The position numbers and the translations under genes were made by a program. 64,000 nt of DNA from Ligilactobacillus hayakitensis DSM 18933 = JCM 14209 (GTDB taxonomy: Bacteria; Bacillota; Bacilli; Lactobacillales; Lactobacillaceae), in the NCBI RefSeq assembly GCF_000615845.1, contig NZ_BAML01000002.1, forward strand, positions 43,829 to 107,828, read 5' to 3'. The notes beneath the pieces are model-generated. The model did no database searches, was not told where the DNA came from, and was given only the letters and a program-made list of their open reading frames with translations. The stretch's first letter is position 1, and every line of letters begins with the position of its first letter. Positions 47,963-57,609 of this stretch are shown here, in pieces.

Positions 47963-48016
47963 AAGCCTACTTAATTCAAAAACAAAATTTTTTGTTTTTG
48001 AATTAAGTAGGCTTTT
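47961..48016. repeat. 27-bp perfect palindrome with a 2-bp centre
   Basis: Arms 47961-47987 and 47990-48016 are perfectly complementary (outer end AAAAGCCTACTTAATTC, inner end AAAAACAAAA). It lies between divergent promoters, where no coding transcript should need termination. T tracts flank the right arm. It may be a terminator of an unseen antisense or leader RNA, or a palindromic element remnant. Confidence 0.85.
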
Positions 48017-48121
48017 TATTGGAAAAATTTAAAAAATATTGATAAAAATTAAAATTTTAGTTACAATAAAAAAGAATTATCATAATTTTCTAATTTTATT
48101 TTAATAATATGAGGTGTAGTA

Positions 48122-48523
48122 ATGGAATTAAAAGAAAATCCTAAAATAAATAAAACGGAGCTTCGCAGAATCTATGCTTCGATTGGAAAATTTGATTACG
48201 ACTATAGCCTTTTTAAAAAGGGACTCAAAAAGGCCTATGTTTTGGGAGCATATATTGATGATAAACTAATTGGATTTATCAGTGCGATTAGTGATAATAC
48301 AACGATTGTATACGTTAAGGAATTAACAATTGACGCACATTATGATAAAGCTGAAATCGCAACGTATTTACTTAAACGATTGAAAGAATATTATCAAGCG
48401 GTTCCTAAAATTATTCTCACTCAAAATATAGGAGTGAACGATGAAGTTTTAATTGTTAAAAATGCGGGTTTTCATGATATGTCTGAAAATGGAATTATGC
48501 TATTTGAAGCTGATTCAAAATAA
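48122..48523 (+). CDS. diverged GNAT-like acetyltransferase
   Basis: A protein of 133 residues. AYIDDKLIGFISAISD, VYVKELTIDAHYDKAEIATYLLKRL and NAGFHDMSENGIM follow the beta4-alpha3 order of GNAT N-acetyltransferases, but the acetyl-CoA loop (usually Q/RxxGxG/A) reads YDKAEIA and is degenerate. It may bind CoA poorly or not at all. ATGAGGTG precedes the ATG. It has its own terminator. Confidence 0.65.
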   Translation: MELKENPKINKTELRRIYASIGKFDYDYSLFKKGLKKAYVLGAYIDDKLIGFISAISDNTTIVYVKELTIDAHYDKAEIATYLLKRLKEYYQAVPKIILTQNIGVNDEVLIVKNAGFHDMSENGIMLFEADSK

Positions 48524-48526
48524 TCA

Positions 48527-48568
48527 TAAAAGCGGAGATGAGAAGACAAAGTACTCATCTCCGCTTTT
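48527..48568 (+). terminator. terminator of the GNAT-like gene
   Basis: AAAAGCGGAGATGAG pairs with CTCATCTCCGCTTTT. Confidence 0.88.
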
Positions 48569-48614
48569 GATTCGTGGTAAAATAAATTGAATATAAAATT
48601 AAGGGGAATAAGAA

Positions 48615-49877
48615 ATGACGGTTCCAGTAATTATTTCAGGTTTAGAAACTGAAAATGAAAATTTTGAATATACAATGTCTGAATTATCTGCTTTATGTGA
48701 GGCAAATGACATGGAAGTTGTTCAACAAATTAGCCAAAAGCTTGAACATCCTGTAGCAGCAACGTATTTTGGTAAAGGGAAAGCAGAGGAAATTTTCCAT
48801 GAAGGAGAATTACATGAAGTTGAGACTTTAATTGTTAATGATGAATTGACTCCAACTCAACTTCGAAATTTAGAAGATATAACAGAAATGCGCGTCGTTG
48901 ATCGAACTGCTTTAATTTTAGAAATTTTTGCATCTAGAGCACATACTAAAGAAGCTAAGTTGCAAGTTCAAATAGCTAAACTCCAATATCAATTACCACG
49001 ATTAAGAACTTCAAGTATCAATAAGATGGACCAACAAACAGCGGGCAACGCTGGAGGAGGATATACTAACCGTGGTTCTGGGGAAACAAAGATGGAATTA
49101 AACCGTCGTGTGATTGAAAAGCGGATTAATAATCTTTCAAAAGAACTTAAAGAAATTGAAGCCAATCAAGAAACTCAAAGTAAGTTAAGAGATAAATCAG
49201 GGATTAAGACAGTGGCGTTGGTTGGATATACGAATGCCGGTAAATCAACAACGATGAATGGTTTGTTAAAAATGTTAGGACAAGATCCAGAAAAAGAAGT
49301 TTTTGAAAAAGACATGTTATTTGCAACTCTAGATACTTCAGTTAGAAAGTTAAAGTTCAATGATAACAAGGAAATTCTTTTATCAGATACAGTTGGATTT
49401 GTATCTAAATTACCGCATCAATTAGTTAAGGCATTTAGAACTACTTTATATGAGGCTTCAAAAGCAGATTTATTAATTCAAGTAATTGATGGCGCAGATG
49501 AACACGCTAAAGAAATGATTGAAACAACAACTTCAACGTTAAAAGAAATAGGGGTAACTGATATTCCAATGATTTATGCTTATAATAAAGCAGATTTGGC
49601 ACAAATTCCATATCCAATTATGGAAGGTGATCAATTAACATATAGCGCTAGAGATCAAAAATCGTTAGAATTATTGATCAATGTGATTAAAGAAAAATTA
49701 TTCGATGATTATCAAACTCATACTTATCTGTTACCATTTAGTGAAGGTAGATATCTTGAAGTACTTAATCAAGAAGCTAATATTTTAAGGACAGAATATC
49801 TAGCAGAAGGAACAAAATTAGAAGTCGAAGTTAATCCAATTCTTGCTGCAAAATTAAAGCAGTTTCAAATCGATTAA
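48615..49877 (+). CDS. hflX: GTPase HflX
   Basis: A ribosome-splitting GTPase. The protein has 420 residues. The N-terminal HflX domain carries the GKGKAEEI motif (about 54-61), followed by a coiled coil. G1 is GYTNAGKST near 204, G3 lies in DTVGF, and G4 is NKAD. A short C-terminal domain follows. AAGGGGAATAAG precedes the ATG. Confidence 0.95.
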   Translation: MTVPVIISGLETENENFEYTMSELSALCEANDMEVVQQISQKLEHPVAATYFGKGKAEEIFHEGELHEVETLIVNDELTPTQLRNLEDITEMRVVDRTALILEIFASRAHTKEAKLQVQIAKLQYQLPRLRTSSINKMDQQTAGNAGGGYTNRGSGETKMELNRRVIEKRINNLSKELKEIEANQETQSKLRDKSGIKTVALVGYTNAGKSTTMNGLLKMLGQDPEKEVFEKDMLFATLDTSVRKLKFNDNKEILLSDTVGFVSKLPHQLVKAFRTTLYEASKADLLIQVIDGADEHAKEMIETTTSTLKEIGVTDIPMIYAYNKADLAQIPYPIMEGDQLTYSARDQKSLELLINVIKEKLFDDYQTHTYLLPFSEGRYLEVLNQEANILRTEYLAEGTKLEVEVNPILAAKLKQFQID

Positions 49878-49878
49878 A

Positions 49879-49906
49879 AAAGCTGGGGAAATTCCCAGCT
49901 TTTTTA
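49879..49906. terminator. bidirectional terminator
   Basis: AAAAGCTGGG, GAAA-type loop, CCCAGCTTTT between hflX and the convergent antiporter gene. Confidence 0.85.
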
Positions 49907-51760
49907 ATAATTCTTCAATTGTAACATTCTTCTTAGATAGGCACTTTCGTCAGGATTTCCGGAAAATACGACATGATCTCCAAGTTGTAATTGGGTTGAT
50001 CCGTGCGGTGAAATTGGGCGATGGGCGCGATAAATTCGACTAATTGTAATTGATTTAATATATGGAATATCTTTAATTTCAACGCCGACAAAAGAAGCGT
50101 TATTAACGACTGCTTCATAAAGACGTGCATCTGAGTTGGTGAAGGCTTCTAATAATGAAGGACTTTCAACCATTGAACGCATGACGCCGACATTTAATTC
50201 AAATAAACTGAAGTATTCAATTCCGGCTTCTTCAAGTTCGTTAACTTTATTACTTAACGGATTCATATCTTCGAAACGAGCAATAACTCGTTGAACGCCA
50301 TATTTCTTAGCAGCTAACGCTAATTTATGGTTAATATTAGGGTCAGAATAACTAAGAATTAAAATATCAGTATCAAAAATATGATTTTCAATTAAGTAAT
50401 CAGCATCAAGAGAATCTACAAATTTAGCGTTCGCTCTTGATTTATAAGTTTCATAATTCTTTTTAATATTAGTATATAAAGTAACATTGAAAAGATCACT
50501 ATCGAGCTCATTGGCAGCTGATACCGAAATTAAGTTAACCCCAATGATTGATACTTGGGTATTTTTATTTTCTTGAGGATCATTTTGATATAATCTGTTA
50601 AAAATTATTGGACCAGCAATACATGTTAAAATTCCAGCCAAAAGAAAGGCGCCTGCTTGCTGTTCGCTGATTGCATGGAGACTTTCAGCAACTTCTAAAG
50701 TTGCAACAACAAGTGTAATAGTTGTACTTGTGACAACAGAAGCGGCTAAAGAATTTTTCTTTGAAAAACGTAATCTAAATCCGAAATATCCTGGTAGTTT
50801 TGCAAGTATAAAAGCTACGAAAAATAATGGAATTAAAATCAACGTTTTTGGTGAATGTAAAAGCGATGGAATATCAAGTTTCACCCCTGTCATAATAAAG
50901 AAAAAGGGGATAAAGAAACCATATCCAATAGCATCGAGTTTTTGCTCTGTTTCTTCAGCTGGTTCAAGTAATTTTAAAACAATCCCAGCAACAAAGGCTC
51001 CCAGGATATTTTCTGCTCCTACTTTTTCGGCGATGAAAACTAAAACAACAATCACAAAGAATGCAAGGCGCATGTCGATTTGAGTTGTGGCTTTGTTAAT
51101 ACGATCGAAAAATGAAAAGAAGTAGCGGAAGCGATTGAATAAGACTGCAGCGGCAATAAATAGAATTCCAATTAACCAAATACTGCCACCTTTACTTGCA
51201 ACGACTGAAGCATAAGCTGTTAGAGCTAACATTGGGATAACTTCGGCTAAAACAGAAAATAAAAGGACTGTTTGCCCGTAAGGACGAGAAAGCAGTTGAT
51301 TTTCTTTTAATAATGAAGTCATAATCCCCAATGAAACCGTTGCAAATAAAATTGTTGCTAAACTAATATCACTGAAAAGACCAGTGAATTTAAAAATCAA
51401 AGCAAGGATAAATGAAGCTAAGATTGATAAACCATAAGCTATAGAAGCAACAATCACAGGTGAATACTTTGGTTGGTTAGCTTTTATTTTTTCTTCAAGC
51501 GGAGAAAGGGTTTGAGAATTACGTTGGAAAAGACTAAAGTCAATTTCCATCCCACTTAAAAACATTAAAAGTAAAACCCCAAATGTTGACAGTGAACTAA
51601 GGATTGAACTTGGTGTAACTAAGTCAAAACAACTTTTACCAATAATAACACCAATGATAATTTCGGCGACAGAAGTCGGAAGAAATGAAATCTTAAAACG
51701 CGCCAAAATCATTGGGGTAATGAAAGCTGCTAATGCTACAATTGATAGCGACAGATTCAT
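49904..51760 (-). CDS. cation:proton antiporter with TrkA-type regulatory domain
   Basis: A protein of 618 residues. An N-terminal CPA2 transporter of about 12 helices (1-400) is followed by an RCK_N/TrkA-N-like Rossmann domain (about 415-530) and a TrkA-C domain (about 535-618, GVEIKDIPYIKSITISRIYRAH). This KefB-like layout suggests ligand-gated K+/H+ exchange. The glycine motif of the Rossmann domain reads VSIIGVNLIS and is imperfect, so nucleotide binding is uncertain. Confidence 0.88.
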   Translation of the reverse strand: MNLSLSIVALAAFITPMILARFKISFLPTSVAEIIIGVIIGKSCFDLVTPSSILSSLSTFGVLLLMFLSGMEIDFSLFQRNSQTLSPLEEKIKANQPKYSPVIVASIAYGLSILASFILALIFKFTGLFSDISLATILFATVSLGIMTSLLKENQLLSRPYGQTVLLFSVLAEVIPMLALTAYASVVASKGGSIWLIGILFIAAAVLFNRFRYFFSFFDRINKATTQIDMRLAFFVIVVLVFIAEKVGAENILGAFVAGIVLKLLEPAEETEQKLDAIGYGFFIPFFFIMTGVKLDIPSLLHSPKTLILIPLFFVAFILAKLPGYFGFRLRFSKKNSLAASVVTSTTITLVVATLEVAESLHAISEQQAGAFLLAGILTCIAGPIIFNRLYQNDPQENKNTQVSIIGVNLISVSAANELDSDLFNVTLYTNIKKNYETYKSRANAKFVDSLDADYLIENHIFDTDILILSYSDPNINHKLALAAKKYGVQRVIARFEDMNPLSNKVNELEEAGIEYFSLFELNVGVMRSMVESPSLLEAFTNSDARLYEAVVNNASFVGVEIKDIPYIKSITISRIYRAHRPISPHGSTQLQLGDHVVFSGNPDESAYLRRMLQLKNY

Positions 51761-51860
51761 TGTAATTACCTCGATTCATATAAATATTAATTTGTACTGT
51801 TAAATAATAACATGAAGATATAAAAAAATATAGTAAATATATTTAGCGTGATATTTTTTG

Positions 51861-52493
51861 CTATTTGCGGCGTAAATAGCGGCCAATGCTAACGGAAATG
51901 CTTGGAATAAGGGCGCAACAAGCAATTGTGATAAATATTTCTCCAAAGTGATTTTGAACAAATGAAATTTGTCCAAAGAAATAACCCAAAAATGTACCCA
52001 AGCCTACCCAAAGAAGTACGCCCAAAAAATTATAAATAGTAAAGCGTTGATAATCCATCAGGGCACTTCCAGAAATAAGGGGCACAAAGGTTCTAATCAA
52101 TGGGACAAAGCGTCCAAAAATAACGGTTTTTCCTCCGTGCTTAACAAAAAATTGATGGGCGATTTTGAATTTTTCTTGCGGGACGTGTCGTTTGAAAAAT
52201 GACCACCGGTGAAGATTTTTTCCAATCGCATAATTGACCGTATCACCAAAAAGAGCTGCAAAAAAATAAACCAAAAACAAAATAAAAACATTCAGATTGG
52301 ATTTTGTTGCTCCTGCAATGGCGCTAGTAAAGAAGATGAGTGATTCACCAGGTAAAAATGGAAAAATGACTAATCCCGTTTCTGCAAAAACGATTAGAAA
52401 TAAAATGACATATGACCAAGGGCCCATGGTATTAATTATGGCTTGTAAAAATTCATTAAGATGCGTGATGAAAAAAACGATTTGAGATATCAC
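51861..52493 (-). CDS. DedA family membrane protein
   Basis: A protein of about 210 residues with five or six hydrophobic segments. Conserved motifs are FLPGESLIFFTSAIAG (near 50) and FGRFVPLIRTFVPLISG (near 130). DedA proteins flip undecaprenyl or other lipid phosphates across the membrane. I chose the GTG at 52493, since AAGAAGG lies 8 bases upstream; a GTG three codons earlier falls within the ribosome site. Confidence 0.88.
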   Translation of the reverse strand: MISQIVFFITHLNEFLQAIINTMGPWSYVILFLIVFAETGLVIFPFLPGESLIFFTSAIAGATKSNLNVFILFLVYFFAALFGDTVNYAIGKNLHRWSFFKRHVPQEKFKIAHQFFVKHGGKTVIFGRFVPLIRTFVPLISGSALMDYQRFTIYNFLGVLLWVGLGTFLGYFFGQISFVQNHFGEIFITIACCALIPSISVSIGRYLRRK

Positions 52494-52634
52494 ATAAATC
52501 ACCTTCTTTTATTCTTTGATACTTTCATTGTAGTCTTTAGTAAAGATGAATACTAGAGAGGAGTTTGATTTTTAGAATTAGTAAAAAAATGGTACAATAG
52601 AATGACAAAAAAATTATAAGGGGGCGCTTTGTAA

Positions 52635-54929
52635 GTGACCTTATCACAAAAACAAATTGAACAAGAACGCATGAATTCTGTGGTTGAACAGATTCGTCTT
52701 GCACAAAAAAAGAATAAAGCAGAAATTAAAAAAGTTGAAGCTGATCGTGAAGAAATTATGGACGATTTTAAAAACAACGTCCGCATCAAAACTGATACAT
52801 ATGCGGGGATGATGGAAACTGGACTAACTGTGCGTCAGCAACAACAATTACTTCAAGAACGTGAAAATAGTTGGAAGAATGCAACGCAACGTTTAGAAGT
52901 TTTAGAAAAATTAGAAAAGAAACCATATTTTGCGCGGATTGATTTTACTGAAAAAGGAAACGGTGAAAAAGAATCAGTTTATATTGGACTAGGTTCATTT
53001 GCGGACTCACCAGATCATTTTTTGGTGTATGATTGGCGGGCTCCAATTTCAAGTATTTATTATGATGGCAATTTAGGGGAAGTAAATTATCAAACTCCTG
53101 AAGGTGAGCAAACGGTTGATTTGACGTTGAAGCGCCAATTTATGGTTGAAGATGGGGTTATCGTAACTTTATTTGATACTGATGAAACTGTGGGCGATCA
53201 AATGTTGTTAGAAGTCCTAGATGAATCTTCAGATACGAAAATGAAGAGTATTGTCACAACAATTCAAAGAGAACAAAATAAGATTATTCGTGATACTGAT
53301 TCAGAATTATTATTTGTTCAAGGAGCTGCGGGTTCTGGTAAAACTTCAGCAGTACTTCAACGGGTAGCTTACCTATTATACCGCTATCGAGGAAATTTAA
53401 GCTCAAGTCAAGTTGTGCTATTTTCACCGAACCAATTATTTAATGATTATATCGATCAAGTGTTGCCTGAATTAGGGGAACAAAACATGGTCCAAATGAC
53501 ATACTATCAATATGCTCAACGCCGTGTTCCTAAAATTCATGTTGAAACGCTACAAGAACGCTTTGAAGAAGATAATCATCCCCTTCAACGCAAGCTAAAT
53601 GCTTTAAAAAGTAGTTTAGCGCTCTTTAAGGCGACGCAACAATATGGTGATATTTTAAATCAATCTCATATGCGCTTTAGAGATATTAAGTTTAATGGTG
53701 AAGTTTTCTTTAGTAAAAAGAAAATTAAAGCAATTTATTATAGTTTTAATGCGAACTATAATTTGCGTAACCGCCTTGATGCAACTAAAGAACGCTTGAT
53801 TAAGATGTTAAATTCAAAGATTGATGTCATCGCTAAAACTGATGAAGTGCAAGAAGCCATTCAAAATCTTAGTCGCGAAGAATTAATGGCATTATATGAT
53901 GGCCAACCACGTGAATTTGGCAATGCGGATAAAGAAATGAAATTCTTAGCGCGTAGATATGTAATGAATCAATTGCGTCCAATTCAAAGAAAAATTATGA
54001 AGAACCAATTTTTAAGTATCAATAAGCAATTTGTACATTTCATCAAGAATGTACCTGCCTTAGTTGATCTTAAAAAATATGATTTAACTGATGAAAATTG
54101 GTCAAACGCCGCTCAAGATACCATTAATCGTTTGAAAAATCATAAATTATCAATGGCTGATGTGACGATTTACTTATATCTCTATGATTTAATTACAGGT
54201 AAAAGAGGGGAAACTGAAATTCGTCATGTCTTTATTGATGAAATTCAAGACTATTCCCCATATCAATTGGCTTATTTGAAGTTTGGTTTTCCAAGAGCTA
54301 AATTCACGATGCTAGGTGATTTGAACCAAGCAATCTTTACCAAAGAAAATAGTCGGACATTATTAGATGAACTTTCAACGATGTTTGATAGCGAGAAAAC
54401 GAATGTTGTCCAACTAACCAAATCATATCGTTCAACGAAACAAATTACTGACTTTACCAAAGAAGTTTTAATTGGTGGTGAAGCTGTTACTTCATTCCAA
54501 AGAAATGGCGAACTTCCAACAATTACGGTTGATGCCGATGAAAGCCGGTTATTAAAAGATGTGATGATGCAGCTACATCGCAACGATGCAGAAAAATTAA
54601 CTACGGCGATTATTGGAAAATCACTCAAAGAATGTGAAGCATTAACAGAAGCTTTGAAGCAAAACGGGATGCAAGTCACATTAATTAAGACTGAAAATCA
54701 ACGTTTGGTTCCAGGAACAATTGTGGTTCCAGCTTATTTAGCTAAAGGGTTAGAATTTGATGCAGTGATTATGTGGAACGCTAATCGAGATAATTATCAC
54801 GATGAAAATGAACGTCAATTAGTTTATACGATTTGTTCACGGGCAATGCACCGCTTGAACATTTTCGCAGCCAAAGAATTAACCCCATTAATGAGTCGCA
54901 TTGATCCAACATTATATGAAATGCTATAG
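52635..54929 (+). CDS. helD: RNA polymerase recycling motor HelD
   Basis: A UvrD-like SF1 ATPase that removes stalled RNA polymerase from DNA. The protein has 764 residues with an N-terminal coiled-coil arm (about 1-100) that reaches into the secondary channel. Walker A is GAAGSGKT near 230, a long insert follows, the Walker B equivalent is VFIDEIQDYSP, and the C-terminal motif is LVYTICSRAMHRL. It starts with GTG after AAGGGGGCG. Confidence 0.92.
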   Translation: MTLSQKQIEQERMNSVVEQIRLAQKKNKAEIKKVEADREEIMDDFKNNVRIKTDTYAGMMETGLTVRQQQQLLQERENSWKNATQRLEVLEKLEKKPYFARIDFTEKGNGEKESVYIGLGSFADSPDHFLVYDWRAPISSIYYDGNLGEVNYQTPEGEQTVDLTLKRQFMVEDGVIVTLFDTDETVGDQMLLEVLDESSDTKMKSIVTTIQREQNKIIRDTDSELLFVQGAAGSGKTSAVLQRVAYLLYRYRGNLSSSQVVLFSPNQLFNDYIDQVLPELGEQNMVQMTYYQYAQRRVPKIHVETLQERFEEDNHPLQRKLNALKSSLALFKATQQYGDILNQSHMRFRDIKFNGEVFFSKKKIKAIYYSFNANYNLRNRLDATKERLIKMLNSKIDVIAKTDEVQEAIQNLSREELMALYDGQPREFGNADKEMKFLARRYVMNQLRPIQRKIMKNQFLSINKQFVHFIKNVPALVDLKKYDLTDENWSNAAQDTINRLKNHKLSMADVTIYLYLYDLITGKRGETEIRHVFIDEIQDYSPYQLAYLKFGFPRAKFTMLGDLNQAIFTKENSRTLLDELSTMFDSEKTNVVQLTKSYRSTKQITDFTKEVLIGGEAVTSFQRNGELPTITVDADESRLLKDVMMQLHRNDAEKLTTAIIGKSLKECEALTEALKQNGMQVTLIKTENQRLVPGTIVVPAYLAKGLEFDAVIMWNANRDNYHDENERQLVYTICSRAMHRLNIFAAKELTPLMSRIDPTLYEML

Positions 54930-54930
54930 A

Positions 54931-54979
54931 AAAAAGCTTGATAATCAGAGTTAAAACTCTGGTTTATCAAGCTTTTTTA
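54931..54979. terminator. bidirectional terminator
   Basis: AAAAAGCTTGATAA ... TTATCAAGCTTTTT with an inner AGAGTT..AACTCT stem, between helD and a convergent gene. Confidence 0.85.
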
Positions 54980-54980
54980 A

Positions 54981-55724
54981 TTATCCGTAGATTTTAGTTG
55001 CGGAAGCAATATTGTTAACAGTTGTAACTTGGTTGTTATTATTAACCCAGTCAACAATGTCTTCAATTGGAACAGATCCTAATAGGATATATGGTGATGA
55101 CATACTTGGACCTTGTTTATAGAAATTAACTGTTTGATTCGTTTCTAAAGTATAACCAATTGAAGAGTCAACTTCACCTGGGGCTAAACTGTAGTAAGTG
55201 CCCATCCCTGGCTTACTAATACTATTGGAATCCTCTGAAATATCTGACAATGATACATCAAGAGCGCTATTTTTTTTAGAGGAATCAAGATTACCTTTCC
55301 AAAGGGAGTCTTGTAATTTTTCAGCACCATAAACCAAAATCGAAGCAGCATTTTGTTTAGGTGTTAGGTTAGCAGCATCCAACTGTGGACCGCTGACTTT
55401 TTTAGAACTTGAAGCAGTTGAAGCTTCACTTTCATCAGTCTTATCTTTATCAGTATCGGAGCTTTGTGTAGCTGCCTGATTAGATGATGATGCTGATTTT
55501 TCTTCGATCACAACATCATTTGAGCTTGTAAAGTACTGACGAAAAGCAAAGAACCCTCCCGTTAAGATAACCGCAAGCCCAAGAATTGTTAAAACAATGG
55601 GAAGAGTGTAACTTCTCTTTTTTTGGGGAAGGGTATAATTATTTTCTTGAAGCATTGGTGATCCACATTCGGCACAGAATTGTTGATTTTCTTGCATCGG
55701 ATGGCCTTTAAGACAAGTACGCAT
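54981..55724 (-). CDS. zinc-ribbon membrane protein of unknown function
   Basis: A protein of 247 residues. The N-terminal zinc ribbon begins C-x3-H and holds CAEC. A single membrane helix follows (about 41-63), then a Ser/Asp/Lys-rich linker, then an extracytoplasmic domain of about 130 residues (ASILVYGAEKLQDSLW ... IVDWVNNNN). The zinc ribbon is cytosolic by topology. Similar zinc-ribbon-TM-domain proteins are common in lactobacilli; the function is unknown. GGAGG precedes the ATG. Confidence 0.75.
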   Translation of the reverse strand: MRTCLKGHPMQENQQFCAECGSPMLQENNYTLPQKKRSYTLPIVLTILGLAVILTGGFFAFRQYFTSSNDVVIEEKSASSSNQAATQSSDTDKDKTDESEASTASSSKKVSGPQLDAANLTPKQNAASILVYGAEKLQDSLWKGNLDSSKKNSALDVSLSDISEDSNSISKPGMGTYYSLAPGEVDSSIGYTLETNQTVNFYKQGPSMSSPYILLGSVPIEDIVDWVNNNNQVTTVNNIASATKIYG

Positions 55725-55797
55725 ATATATTTTCCTCCATTTAAATTATATTATTATAATAACGAAGAATATCAGTAAATTCAATGAAATAAAGAAA

Positions 55798-55848
55798 GGA
55801 CCAATCAATTAATTTTTCCATTTTGCAGAAATATTTTGATTGGTCCTA
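55798..55848 (-). terminator. terminator of the TetR/ABC operon
   Basis: AGGACCAATCAA pairs with TTGATTGGTCCT around a 27-base loop, then T-rich sequence on the minus strand. Confidence 0.65.
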
Positions 55849-55852
55849 TATT

Positions 55853-56527
55853 TTATTTTGTTTTTTTGAGGAATCCATCATCTAAGTGATAGATATGATC
55901 AGCGAATTCTTCAAGGCGAATATCGTGTGTAACAACAATAATTGTCTTATTTTGTTGATGGGAAAGATTGGATAATAAGTTCCCAACTTCTTTAACTCTA
56001 GCACTGTCTAAAGCTGCCGTTGGTTCATCGGCCAAGACAATACTTGGATTGGTATATAGAGCACGGGCGATTGCGACCCGTTGTTTTTGTCCACCTGATA
56101 GTTGGTCAGGATATTTATCTTTTAAATTAGAGATTTCAAGCGTTTGTAACATTTCATTTAGCTTTTCTTCACTGAGGTTGCCAGTTTTTTTAACGCGATC
56201 AACTAATTGAAATTGTTCTTTGACCGTCAAATATGGCACAAGATTATAAGCTTGAAGCACAAAGCCGATTTCATTCAAACGAAACTTATCTTTTTGTTTT
56301 TGCGATAAATTCATGATTTCTTGATTGTTGATCATTACTGAACCAGAAGAAGGTGTTTGAAGTCCACCAGCAATTGTAAGAAAAGTACTTTTACCGGAAC
56401 CTGAAGGCCCTAAAATTAAGATGAGTTCACCAGGGTTAGCAGTGAAATTCAAATCACGAAGAACATGAACACGTGCAATATCTTCACCAAAAAATTTATT
56501 AATATTAGTAAGTTTAATTGTTTCCAT
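55853..56527 (-). CDS. ABC exporter ATPase, HrtA/MacB type
   Basis: A protein of 224 residues. Walker A is GPSGSGKST, Q-loop region LQAYNLVPYLTV, signature LSGGQKQR, and Walker B VLADEPTAALD. This is the MacB/LolD class that pairs with FtsX-type permeases. It is the last gene of a leftward TetR-permease-ATPase operon, the order of lactococcal hrtRBA (heme export). That identity is inferred from order and size only. Confidence 0.88.
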   Translation of the reverse strand: METIKLTNINKFFGEDIARVHVLRDLNFTANPGELILILGPSGSGKSTFLTIAGGLQTPSSGSVMINNQEIMNLSQKQKDKFRLNEIGFVLQAYNLVPYLTVKEQFQLVDRVKKTGNLSEEKLNEMLQTLEISNLKDKYPDQLSGGQKQRVAIARALYTNPSIVLADEPTAALDSARVKEVGNLLSNLSHQQNKTIIVVTHDIRLEEFADHIYHLDDGFLKKTK

Positions 56528-56532
56528 AACAC

Positions 56533-57594
56533 CTAACCTCCAATTACTGAAACGGGGTCAACCTTTAAAACAACTCGGGTTGGAATAAGAGAACCTAACA
56601 TTGACATAACAAGTAATCCAACGGAAACAGCACTCATTAATGGAATATCAAAGGTCATCGGAACGGCAGCAGGGAGCGCTAAAGCAGTAAGAGCAGTTAA
56701 AATAATTCCGATAAGTAAACCGCTAACTGTAAGGATAAATGATTCACTAATAGTTGCTTTAACTAAGACATTGGCAGAAATTCCTTGGGCCCGTAAAACG
56801 GCATAATTACCAAGTTTTTGGATTGTGATGATATAAAGGAAAACGCCAATGATGATTAAAGAAATAATCATTAAAAATCCAATCATAAAAACAAAAGTTG
56901 AGTTTTGAGCGGAGTAACCGGGAAGTTTTTCAATAATTTGACTTATTGGATAGGATTTAAGGGTTTTATCGTTATTTTTAATGCTAGAAGCTTTTGAAAC
57001 AATTGCACTGCCACCAAAACTTTGAGCCATCCCTCTAAAAGTTCTCCAATTATCAACTGATGTATAAACAATCGGAGAGATATTTAATTTAGCATTTTTA
57101 GTAAAGCCAACAATGCGATATTTCTTATCAGAATCATTGAGGCGAATTTTTTGGTTAAGTTTATAACCGTTATTTTTAAAGGAATCGTCTAAAACAATTT
57201 CATCATTATTAGTTGCTTTTTTACCGGCACTTAACTTCATATTTTGAGCGATAAACTCATTTTTATTAATTCCAACTAAAGTTGCGGAAGTTTTTTTCGC
57301 ATTTTTAGCGGTCGTCACAACTGTTGTTTCCGCAATAACCGCATTGTTTTTGTTATTAGTAAATTTATCAACTTGAGCTTGTGTTAAAAGTGATTGTCGT
57401 AAGTTTAAGTCAGATGATTTATTTAAAAGCGCACTTTTAGCGTTCCAAGATTCGATGGCGGCGGTATTTTCATGGGCTAAACCAAGAGCTAAACTGGTTA
57501 AAATGAAAATTAAATAACTAATAAGTACGATCATCGCAATAATCATGCTATATCTGAGTTTTTCATGCTTAATTTCTTTAAGAGCGAGAAACAT
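56533..57594 (-). CDS. FtsX-type ABC permease, HrtB-like
   Basis: A protein of 353 residues with one N-terminal helix (about 17-40), a long extracytoplasmic domain (about 41-230) and three C-terminal helices. It lacks the duplicated halves of larger bacitracin-type permeases. Size and topology match HrtB. It sits 5 bases before the ATPase gene and 15 after the regulator gene, so one transcript is likely. Confidence 0.85.
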   Translation of the reverse strand: MFLALKEIKHEKLRYSMIIAMIVLISYLIFILTSLALGLAHENTAAIESWNAKSALLNKSSDLNLRQSLLTQAQVDKFTNNKNNAVIAETTVVTTAKNAKKTSATLVGINKNEFIAQNMKLSAGKKATNNDEIVLDDSFKNNGYKLNQKIRLNDSDKKYRIVGFTKNAKLNISPIVYTSVDNWRTFRGMAQSFGGSAIVSKASSIKNNDKTLKSYPISQIIEKLPGYSAQNSTFVFMIGFLMIISLIIIGVFLYIITIQKLGNYAVLRAQGISANVLVKATISESFILTVSGLLIGIILTALTALALPAAVPMTFDIPLMSAVSVGLLVMSMLGSLIPTRVVLKVDPVSVIGG

Positions 57595-57609
57595 AAAATC
57601 AGATCCTTT

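Noticed and set aside
47880..48016. A T-box or other riboswitch leader for the permease
   Set aside because: No T-box sequence (TGGNACCGCG-like) or specifier arrangement is visible on the minus strand.
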